A stretch of 23,262 nucleotides of DNA, from positions 9,391 through 32,652 of the forward strand of contig NW_014578272.1 in assembly GCF_000485595.1 (NCBI RefSeq), read 5' to 3'. The notes below the pieces were generated by a model. It worked only from the letters and a program-made list of their open reading frames with translations. It did no database searches and had not been told where the DNA came from. Shown here piece by piece: positions 9,448 through 18,100 of this stretch. Source of the stretch: Priapulus caudatus. Lineage: Eukaryota > Priapulida > Priapulimorpha > Priapulimorphida > Priapulidae. The position numbers and the translations under genes are program-made. Each line of letters opens with the position of its first letter. The first letter of the stretch is position 1.

Positions 9448-9738
9448 GCAGTGGTGCAAGCACCCATTTGTAAATACTGGAGTGTAGCAACTAAGGAAAT
9501 ATTGTAAATAGGTGACCGTCATGCTTGTTAATAATAGTTTTACGACCATATATCATGTACACTGATACCGCTCAAGTAAATTTTGAGAAAAATAATGACT
9601 AAATCCTTCTGAACATTTATCAGAAGCTTTATAATAGACCAATGCTTTTAAAAAGTTAAAAATATTGAATTTTTATTTTACAAACTCAAAACTTATCAAG
9701 ACAATAATTGGGTTTGGATCTGTATGTAAATTAATTCA

Positions 9739-9782
9739 AATAAAGTAAATGTGAAGCACATGTTATTGAGTTCCTTGTTGGG
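9739..9782 (+). terminator. Poly(A) signal of gene 1
   Basis: AATAAA at 9739-9744 is followed by a GT-rich stretch (TGTTATTGAG, CCTTGTTGGG) at 9761-9782, the usual arrangement of cleavage and polyadenylation signals. The 3' untranslated region would be about 300 bases. A second AATAAA near 9873 is less well supported. Confidence 0.6.
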
Positions 9783-10714
9783 TAAATACAGTTCATTATA
9801 ATTAATGCATCTTTATCATTCTGCAAATTCATCATGATGATCAGCCGATTGTATAAGAACGTGTTTAATTAATAAATTTGCCATTACAAGTTGCAATGTA
9901 TGTTTGGACAACTTCCATGTCATGTACTCCCAAAAAGTGACGCTCACCAAAAAACTTCATATTTCAGAGCCGTTCGAATTTCGGAATTGCAGATTAATGG
10001 ATTGTGGCCACGTACAAAAAAAAAATAAAAAAAATTGTGCGGCACTTTTCATGTCTGATCGCATAAAAAATCGGTGTACTGTAAGTACATTGTCTGTAGA
10101 GCCAAGAATTAATACTGCAGGTGAATAACATTGAAAAGGAAATTCTCTCCACCCTCTCTCCTTTTTCTGTCTCTACAGCAGCGGTTCACGTACAATTTTG
10201 CGGGCAACCCATAGGTCACCATGAGGTCGTTTTCCCACCATGACATAGAATGGCTAAGCACGATAAAGGAATATGAACCCAGGCTGTGAACTTGACCAAA
10301 CTCACCAAGCGCCATTTACACGTAACGACATCTATGTGTACATGTTTTGTTAATGGCATTCATGAATTTGTCAATTTAACAAATAAACTAAACTAACCAC
10401 ATATTAGCACCAATACCATGTCTTTCAGAAGTATCTAGATCAACGCCGAATAAGAACAATGTATGATGCGATATGCGAATGAATCTATGTAGAAATATCT
10501 CATGTGTCATCCATCATAAATGCAATTGTATAAATGATGACATAAATAAATGTACGAACTGTATATTATAATGTATGCATTACTATATTTCGTATGTGTA
10601 ACAGTAAGAACTAAAACAAGTTAGAATGCTCTGCACATATGAAACAAGATTCACACGTGATAGCCATAGAACACATTACGATACATAAACCATACATAAG
10701 GAATAAGAAAACAG
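9783..10714. other. Tail-to-tail intergenic gap
   Basis: AT-rich DNA between the 3' ends of gene 1 and eL39. It includes A-runs (10016-10030) and no recognisable gene. The word CAGCGGTTC at 10189 resembles one hAT end, but no partner end was found. Confidence 0.5.
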
Positions 10715-10739
10715 ATATTCCACAGTCACATGAGACACA

Positions 10740-10745
10740 TTTATT
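10740..10745 (-). terminator. RPL39: Poly(A) signal of eL39
   Basis: TTTATT on the + strand is AATAAA on the transcript strand, about 206 bases after the stop codon. It is followed on that strand by GTGTCTCATGTGACTGTGG, a GT-rich element. Cleavage is expected near 10715-10725. Confidence 0.7.
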
Positions 10746-10950
10746 TAATAATTTGGAATCCATAGCCAACATTCACTCTTAGCACAAGTTCCAAGAAAGT
10801 AAATAGCATGTCGTCCACTGGCTGCGGTTGTCCCGTCATGTCACGACGCCACAGTCTGTGCACATAAGATCGAGGTCCTGATAACTGAAGTTCGACTCCT
10901 GATGCAAAGATTATACCAGTTGCATCTTAATTCCTTGTGTCGAGCTGCGC

Positions 10951-12897
10951 TTACAACTTCAGCTTCGTTCTCCTCCAGTGTCGGCGCTTGGCATTGTATC
11001 TGCGAGCGAAACCCAGTTGATATTAATACTTGAATTTTTCATATTAGGACTTAATAAAGCACGAATGTGCAGTCAGGTACAGGAATAAGTACAAAATATC
11101 TGCTCTAACCAATTTCAAGCACAATGAAGCAAAATTACATTAGTCATTATCAAGATCAAGAACAAGAGGGTAAAAGCTCGACAGGAATGGATAAATCATC
11201 ACTGCTATAACAGGCACTGCCACTATTCACTAACTAAACCACAATAGTGCTTGTGAAATCCAGATAGCCATCACACTATGCGAAACACTGAATCTTGTCT
11301 TGTCTGGTACTGTACTAATGCTCATAGCGTCTTAGCCCGACCAGGCTGTGCGACGGATTGTCTATACAGCCTGACACCCTTCCATACAAAAAACCTATCA
11401 CCTCTGCAGATCTAGATGAATAACTCTGTATATCTCAAATAAAACTATTCCATTACCATCTTTGACTTGCCTTGTTTAAAATATGAACGTTAACTCACAG
11501 TTGTCCTGCTTCTAATCTAGAACTAGAATGTATCTCTTAATTCACGGTATAATCTGCTAATTCTCACAGCATATCAACTTTCAAATCAGCTTTACCCGCC
11601 ATGTTTAGCAAGGCACGGAAAACCCGAAACGGAAAAGACTCGCTAGAAAATACTACAGAAATAGTATTATTACGATGGCTCTCACGGCAATTACACACCA
11701 AAGCAAGTGAAACGATGTTCACAAATGTCTGGGCCATTTGTAAAAACCTTAGATGACATGTTCTCGGATGTTGGGGTGGTTTACATGAGGACCGCAGATC
11801 GTTTAATTTCGCTTGTTCGATCCATTGCGGATTTTAGTCACAGTCGGAATGATAGCAAACATGGCGGCTAATTCATAAATGTTGTTGCATTCGTCTCAAA
11901 AAGTCGCTGTAACCCCGTAAGTACCCAGCGCATCGTAGCGCACTGATGGTTACAAGAAGGTGGACGTTTACCGATTCATTTGGTATATCACATGTGTGGT
12001 GTTCTTTGGCGATACTTGGAATATAAGGCAACTACGTGTTTAGCTGCAGCCAAGGTTTGAAACGGTATTGTAACCCTAGCAATACCGTTTCTTGGAGCTA
12101 ATAGCGTCTATGTCACCCAGGGTACTGCCGGAACGTACCTTGGGTACGGTCCGGTATACCGGAACGTACCCTGGTAACTACGGTATCTAGCTGATATGGT
12201 TAGGGTTAGTGTTAAGGTTAGGGAGTAGGCGTAGGCGACTCCCTAGACTCGTTAGTGGAGTAGGTGAGGTACGGTCCGGCATATTAGATAGTAGTACTTA
12301 GTACCAGGGTACGTTCCGGCAGTACCCTGGGGGACATAGACCCTCTCAGCTGTACTAATCGCCTGGTGTGGCTATAGACGTACAGTAGAATCCAATCACT
12401 TGCAGCCATGTAAACAATTTAAAACAATGTAAACAGACTCCTCAGCTACTACAGTACACGCATCCACTTTGATTTTATAACAACCTGATCTTATTTCCAG
12501 TCTTCATCCGTACCCACTGGGGGATGGGTCGGTTCTCCTTTTGCTTTTTGGCAAGCACTCGCTTAATTCGAAAAGTTTTGTGGGCAGCCTGTAAGGAAAG
12601 AATTGATGCCATATACATGATATAGAACCATTCAATAATGTGTCGCAATAGCAACCTTCAGTAAACACATTAACAAACTAAGTGACATTGTCAAACACCT
12701 CACACGCGATGTATGTAAACAATCACAACGGAAGAAATCGCGTAGTTACACTTATGAACACCAGTTTAAAAATAACCAGCATCTACGAGAATTACATAAA
12801 CAATCTCGTTAAAGAGAGAATGGCAATTATGCCAGGTAATTTTTAAGTTCGATTTAATAGTGAATAGGCTGAGATATAATAGGCTTCCTCTAACCAT
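10951..12897 (-). CDS. RPL39: 60S ribosomal protein L39 (eL39), complete, three exons
   Basis: A small basic protein of the large ribosomal subunit that lines the peptide exit tunnel. Coding parts on the - strand are 12897-12895 (ATG), 12588-12485 and 10999-10951, together 156 bases: 51 codons plus TAA, exactly the usual eL39 length. Exon 2 follows CTTTCCTTACAG and reads [16 protein letters not shown], then [18 protein letters not shown]. It ends AG|GTTGTT. Exon 3 follows TTCGCTCGCAG, completes the split arginine codon and reads [15 protein letters not shown] before the stop. The match to the family is unmistakable across exons 2 and 3. Exon 1 is inferred: an ATG directly before GTTAGA, 306 bases upstream of exon 2, gives exactly the missing codon. 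Intron 2 (about 1.5 kb) contains a MITE copy. The gene faces away from the carboxypeptidase gene. Confidence 0.93.
12059..12091. repeat. Short hairpin next to MITE copy 2
   Basis: AAACGGTATTG (12060-12070) is inverted as CAATACCGTTT around the spacer TAACCCTAG. It sits six bases outside the left end of the MITE at 12097, in intron 2 of eL39. Confidence 0.7.
12097..12350. mobile_element. MITE family 'M', copy 2, in eL39 intron 2
   Basis: The left end is GCTAATAGCGTCTATGTC and the right end is GACATAGACCCTCTCAGC. Next inside are CAGGGTACTGCCGGAACGTA and its inverted partner, giving a terminal inverted repeat of roughly 50 bases with some changes. The core contains GGTTAGGGTTAG and GTAGGCGTAGGCGACTCC. 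This is the same layout as copies 1 and 3. No convincing target duplication is visible, which suggests decay of the flanks. About 254 bases, with no coding capacity. Confidence 0.82.
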
Positions 12898-12950
12898 TTT
12901 TCCAACGCTATCGGAATCACAACAGCAATGGCGAAAGAGAGTGAAACAGG
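12895..12950 (-). promoter_or_regulatory. RPL39: Probable eL39 first exon and TOP-type start
   Basis: Reading the - strand from 12950, the sequence is CCTGTTTCACTCTCTTTCGC, then 5' untranslated sequence, ending GGAAAAATG|GTTAGA. The C at 12941 followed by TCTCTTTC is a good terminal oligopyrimidine start, as expected for ribosomal protein mRNAs under growth-dependent translational control. This supports placing exon 1 here. The exact start base is inferred; no TATA box is evident. Confidence 0.55.
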
Positions 12951-13340
12951 ACCGCACCGTAACTAGTCATATTTTTAACACAATAACAGATCTAAAATTT
13001 AAAACATTTATATATAACACCAGTAAAAAACCAAGGCATATAAAAAACAGTCTTTATGATAATATTATTTACATAACAATCATTTTACATAGTATTCCAT
13101 CGTTTCCGGTAAACAGGCATAACCTCGTAATCTATTTCCGGAGTGTTGCTACAGTCAACAATAACGAGCGAGCGTCGGCTTAGCGCTAACCTGAGTTAAC
13201 CTGTTGCACGTCCAGCCATTTAGTGTAGAATTTAAACAAATGGATTTTTGCCTCTACTATATTCTATTAAATATTGAAAAAAAGAAATCATTGAGCGTAT
13301 AAACAATGATCATGATGATATCGGCGTCGACGTCATCGCC
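12951..13340. other. Region upstream of eL39
   Basis: A 107-codon open frame (12860-13183, + strand) overlaps the presumed eL39 start region on the opposite strand. It has AT-rich composition and no motif, so I do not call it a gene. The sequence could contain eL39 promoter elements that I cannot identify. Confidence 0.4.
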
Positions 13341-13560
13341 GGGCGACACTCACACTGTGAGTGTGACTGTCACGTTCAGCTAGTTCTACTTCTCGGTACA
13401 GACCACAGTACTGAGTTACGAGTACTTAGGCCAGGGCCAAGTCCTAATTTAGTACACCGGGGTAGTTTAGCCCGTTTGCAAAAGGGAGGGCCGCGGTGTC
13501 CCAAACTAGGAGGATAATACACTCACAGTCACAGTTACACGTACAGGGCCTGTTACTGTG

Positions 13561-13628
13561 GCAGATAAGGTCTATGTACACCTGACCTCTGTTTCAGTGT
13601 TTGATCTGGCTCGCTTAGCTATTTCTGA

Positions 13629-13671
<43 letters not shown>

Positions 13672-13759
13672 ATATATATAGGGTTAGGGTTAGTCAGAAA
13701 TAGCTATTGAGCCAGGTCAAACAGAGGTCAGAGGAACATAGACCCTACGAGTATGAGCG
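13561..13759. mobile_element. Foldback element 'D' with (TA)n centre and TTACTGTG flanks
   Basis: The left arm (13569-13632) contains ACCTGACCTCTGTTT and TTAGCTATTTCTGACTAA. The right arm (13690-13745) contains TTAGTCAGAAATAGCTATTG and AACAGAGGTCAGAGG, its near reverse complement. Between them is a (TA)n run (13631-13680) and GGGTTAGGGTTAG. TTACTGTG lies at 13553-13560 and again at 13760-13767, directly outside the two ends, as an 8-bp target duplication would. Its outermost bases resemble family M (GGTCTATGT / ACATAGACC). Confidence 0.7.
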
Positions 13760-13767
13760 TTACTGTG

Positions 13768-14047
13768 GCTTAGAGGGTCTATGTCCCCCAGGGTGCTGCC
13801 GGAACGTACCCTGGGTATGGTCCGGTATACGGGAACAGACCCTGGTACTAAATACTACTATGCCGGACCGTACCTCGCCTACTCCATTAACGAGTCTAGG
13901 GAGTTGCTTAAACCTACTCCCTAACCGTAACCCTAACCCTAACCCTAACCATATCAGCTAGATAGTTACTAGGGTACGTTTCAGTATACCGGACCGTACC
14001 CAGGGTACGTTCCGGCAGTACCCTGGGGGACATAGACCCTATGAGCA
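13768..14047. mobile_element. MITE family 'M', copy 3, core inverted
   Basis: Starts GCTTAGAGGGTCTATGTCCC and ends GGGGGACATAGACCCTATGAGC(A). TTACTGTG flanks it at 13760-13767 and 14048-14055. The core is in the opposite orientation to copies 1 and 2: CTCGCCTACTCC and CCCTAACCCTAACCCTAACC instead of their complements. The terminal inverted repeat is long (about 60 bases, with CAGGGT(G/A)CTGCCGGAACGTA in both arms). It shares its left flanking 8-mer with the right flank of element D. Confidence 0.83.
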
Positions 14048-14099
14048 TTACTGTGAGTGTGAGTATAGGCAGGGCATCACATGTGAGAGAACATGCAGT

Positions 14100-14510
14100 A
14101 CACTAATTTAGTTTAATCCTACATTGCTATTGGGACCTATATACCCTATGTATATACCAATCACCATTATCATTACCTAGCCCACTAACTGAATATGACT
14201 CCAATCATAATCATTAAAATGTGCCCTTGGCCTTGAGGATAAAATCAGTAAACCACCATCTTTTTCATTGGCCTTACTTGTGACATTAAAAGCTTTTGTC
14301 TGGCTAAATTATGTATGATGATCTTATGATTAGCATTCACATTTCAACCTACTTTAACCCTTTTTCTAACTAAAGTTTGTTTACACGTACCACAGTTTAG
14401 GTCAAGCACAATGAAATTACATATGGCACAGATTGTAGCAATGCTACTGACACTGCACATTTGTTCGTCTGTGAATGCAAACCTATCCTCTTTTGGATAG
14501 TAAAGATTAA
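14100..14510. other. Stretch without recognised feature
   Basis: AT-rich sequence. A 60-codon - strand frame (14526-14344) has no motif. The undiscovered first exon(s) of the carboxypeptidase gene probably lie somewhere between 13000 and 15087, but I could not pick one out. Confidence 0.4.
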
Positions 14511-14512
14511 AA

Positions 14513-14606
14513 GTCAATGGAGCCAACGGCAGATTTGAGGTCTTTTTTAGGACAAGGTCTGACGGAACAAGTAAGAACCATTTTTATTTAATAATGACCT
14601 ACTATA
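14513..14606. repeat. Diverged copy of the 5098-5220 repeat
   Basis: GTCAATGGAGCC, GGCAGATTT, TTTTTT, GGTCTGACGGA, AACCATTTTTATTT and TGACCTA occur in the same order as in the segment from 5098 to about 5215. The 27-bp internal duplication seen there is absent. This supports a mobile family with copies near both genes. Confidence 0.6.
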
Positions 14607-14633
14607 TACTCCCCTGCATCGAAAGGAGAAGTA

Positions 14634-14678
14634 GTGGTCAATTGCTTATCAGTTAAAAATGCCACAAGTTCAAGTCCC
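14634..14678 (+). repeat. Possible tRNA-derived SINE remnant (A- and B-box-like)
   Basis: TGGTCAATTGCT at 14634 resembles a polymerase III A box. GTTCAAGTCCC at 14668 is a good B-box match, with a spacing that fits a tRNA-type promoter. No complete cloverleaf folds around it, so it is not a working tRNA. Weak call. Confidence 0.25.
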
Positions 14679-15087
14679 AGCATAAACTTACTCGCATAAA
14701 AGGAGTCTGAAATAAAACCCATTTCTAAATAGATTGAATGCGCCGAAATATAAAATGTGTTTGTGTAATGGAGCCTTCAACTCGCCTTCTTACATTCCCG
14801 TTAGAATGAGATTTGTAGTAGACAAGCCATGAAGTTTTATTTTCTAGTGTTCTTGGTCATGGGCAGTTTCAAATAAATATGCAGTTAACCTGTTCCCCAT
14901 GGCCTGTACATTGGGATATTTGCTTTAGTGGTACTGGTAGCAGTCCTGAGTGGTATTGAAAGCAATCGTAGTATCAGTGGTAGTGGTAGAAGTAGTGGGA
15001 ACAGTAGTGGCAGTGGTGGTGGCAGTTACATTGCTACTGCACTTAATTATTTATTTCTTATTAATTTACAACATTATTTGTTTGCAG

Positions 15088-15142
15088 AACCCATATGAGA
15101 GTTTTATGCGCAAGCATCTCCAATATTATGGATATTACACAG
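15088..15142 (+). CDS. Carboxypeptidase exon a (PYE..HLQYYGY box)
   Basis: Follows TTTGTTTGCAG and ends ACAG|GTAAAG, entering in phase 0 and leaving in phase 1. It encodes [18 protein letters not shown] plus one base. The PYExFMxxHLQYYGY block is characteristic of the extreme N terminus of AGBL2/AGBL3 proteins, which is why this small exon is assigned to the gene. The residues before N must come from an upstream exon. Confidence 0.75.
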
Positions 15143-18100
15143 GTAAAGTGTCTGTCTAGCAAATGACTTTTGTATACCAAAGGGCATTAGACGTTATGAT
15201 AGATTGCATGTTGCATAACTTTGCAATTTTTCTGGCTTATTTCTTTGTGCTACTCTACAGACTTCTGCCGATAGCCATGACCCAAATGCTTACCCACATA
15301 GTGGTAGTGACGTATTACTGTAACGAAATGTTCCAAGCATTGAATAATTAACGTCTGCGATGAAGTATTCTAGAAGCAGCCCTCACGACTGTAGATTTTC
15401 TCCCTTTTCTTTTAACTACCAATTAATTATTGTTAAGTGGATTTTTTCAAGAAGGGAGACGAGATTTTTGGCAATATAATTTAATTTTTCTCTAATTTTT
15501 TGGAGTTATAAGTGAAAACCAACTGATTGCGGTTTCGAGGAGTACCGTCGAGGTAGGGGGACTTGACGGGTGTCAGTACACGCTCGTTCCTACCTGGGCA
15601 CATCTTCCCAGAGTAATCAGCACGTCCAGATTTATGCTCCCTGATTGCGATTCCCCCATCAGCGTTTTTGCCACCGCCCATCCATTCATTATTCACGTGA
15701 CCGACGGTGCGCACGCGTGTGCTACGGAGGAGGTGGCCAGTCGTTTCTTCTCTCTGGCTCTCTCTCACGCGAGCGAGCAAGCGCGCTTGTTCCCTCTCGA
15801 TACTCGATCCGCCCGCCCGCGCGCGACGCGTCGTCACTCATGCAGCGGAATTCGGATCAGCTCGCTAGCTGCGCCCGTCGTTCGTCCTGCCCCGCGCCGC
15901 CGGCGGTCCCTACACAGCGACAAGTACAGAGTGATGCGATGATTTTAGGTGGCAGCCTGAGCGACGCGAGCCTCCAGCAGCGGCGGGGCACGCTTGACGG
16001 AGGAGAGAGCCGGTGAGTGAGTGCCTCCCCCCCCCCGCTCTCGCACCGCGCGATCGCGGATTTTACACTCCGATGGAATTTACAACTGAACCCGTCGGGT
16101 TTTGAGGGTGTGGGGGGTTCGGGTTCGAATTAGCTCTCGCAATGTAGATTGCCGCTGCGATCGATCAATAATTTAGCAGCGAACGCGTAGCTATGCGCCG
16201 GTAATTAGCGTTGGTTCTGGTAATGACTCTGAGCATTGATTAAAGTAAATAGCGTCGATTGGAATTTGATTATTTGACATTTTTATTTACGGTGGTAGCA
16301 GGGGGGAGTCGTATCTGAGATTTGCGAATTGACAGGGGTCGTATAATTGTTTATATAGCATCGACCAGTACACGCAGGCCACTCTTTAATAGGATAATTA
16401 ATTTATTAATGCAATAGCCATGGTGCTTGCCATGTTCAACTTTGATCAAGCTCCGTTTGCAGTAGTTCTCCCGTGCAGGAATTTTGCATTGTCATGCAAC
16501 ATCATGAAAATGACGAAGGAATTTGTGTTTTCGCAATACCTGGTTGAATGTTCGCACGTAATACATCGTTGGGTTATCTCATAAATGTGCTAACTAGCCA
16601 TGCACCTACATTACAGTATCGACGAAAACTCACATACATACGCACACTAGCCCTGCCTGTGTTACCCTTTCTTTATCTAGTGGGGCGCAGGTCCACACAG
16701 GCAGGGTTACCATAATAATGACACATTTCAGGCACATAACACAGATAATGATAGAAGGAAATTTCATTGTATGGAATGTTTTTGTGTGAGTCAAAACACA
16801 CAGAGCGGCAACTGTAGGCACTGAGTTTAACTGTGAGCTTTATGATTCTCCACCCCCAGCTCTGGTTCTCAGTTGAGCGAGACGAGAGACGGAGATGCGT
16901 TTGCATCGACAGGAAATAGCCGATACCTACAGCATAGCGACAGCTGCAGCAGCATCAACACTGAAGACAGCGACTTCGGACATCGACAGCTGGATGGAGG
17001 TAAGATGAGGGAACATACGCCATGTTGTTGGTATATGTACGACGCATGTATAACAGTACTCGTATAACAGCGCACATGTACTAAGCTTGTACACAACGGT
17101 TGCTTGAGGGAAACACGAAAAGTATCACTTTAGATGTGCGTCCATTCCATAGAGACGGTTTCACTGTATAACTATCACTTGAGGGAAATTCCATAAGTGT
17201 CCTTTATAGACAGGTGTCCGTTCTATAGAGGTGTCTGCTAACCCAGGTTTGATTGTACTCTGCTATATTATTATACATGTATACAGTAGAATCTCTAGTA
17301 ACGGTCGTAATTGGTACATTTTCATCCCCCAAAAAACATACGTTGCGATAGCGAATAATTTCTTATTAATAAATAAACGTTTTAAGAAAATTTTAAAGGC
17401 TTAATATTATCGTGCACATTGCTAAATAATTAATCTGTTGATAAATAAAATGGCGCACAGTGAGGTGATTACACAGCATAAGCAGGCTGCTTGGAGTTTG
17501 ATTCCAAGTGCTTACAAATGTGCATTTGTAAGTTTAATTTCAAGCACATCGAAAAAAATACAAGTGCATAATATCATTGCATGAGATCCTACACTGTGCT
17601 TGGGTCAACCAACTAATCTTTTAGGTTCGAAAATGTCATTATTGGTCATTATGTACGAGTAACGAGCAGTCAGGGCAGTTGCGTAATTCATAGTTGAGTC
17701 TATATAGCACTAATATTACCTTTGCACTCTCTCATGATTGAACCGTGTAACGGCAACGTGTGAAGACCTTCCATGATGATTCACATCTACCTAATCGGTC
17801 GTCCTCTCTGGGGATAATTGGGGAGTTGATTAACAAGTGTAAGATAGAGTGCCTATAGAGATATGTAGTTAGTGACTTATAAGAAAGAAGAGTGTGAATA
17901 CATGAGAAGATCAAATATGACAGCAGAAAGGCCAAACATGACAGAGTAAAGGTCAAACATGACAGCATAAAGATCAAACATGACAGCGTAAAGGTCAAAC
18001 ATGACAGCATAAAGGTCAAACATGACAGCGTAAAGGTCAAACATGATAGCATAAAGGTCAAACATGACCACGCACCGTAATTGTTAGAAACTTGCCACCG

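Noticed and set aside
10189-10330. hAT-type element starting CAGCGGTTC
   Set aside because: No matching inverted end or target duplication was found.
11150-11205. Box C/D snoRNA in eL39 intron 2 (GTGATGA on the - strand)
   Set aside because: No D box at a usable distance and no terminal stem; ribosomal protein introns often host snoRNAs, but this one is not supported.
12860-13183. 107-codon + strand frame
   Set aside because: Overlaps the eL39 first exon region on the other strand, is AT-rich and has no motif or splice context.
15645-15945. Left part of the 123-codon frame through the CpG block as a protein
   Set aside because: Composition reflects CpG-rich DNA; only the last part (exon b) fits the flanking exons.
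16100-16145. tRNA-like GGTTCGAATT segment
   Set aside because: Only a T-loop-like word; no acceptor stem, D arm or A box could be found.
17909-18068. CRISPR-like array
   Set aside because: Repeats are directly adjacent with no unique spacers, and the context is a eukaryotic intron.
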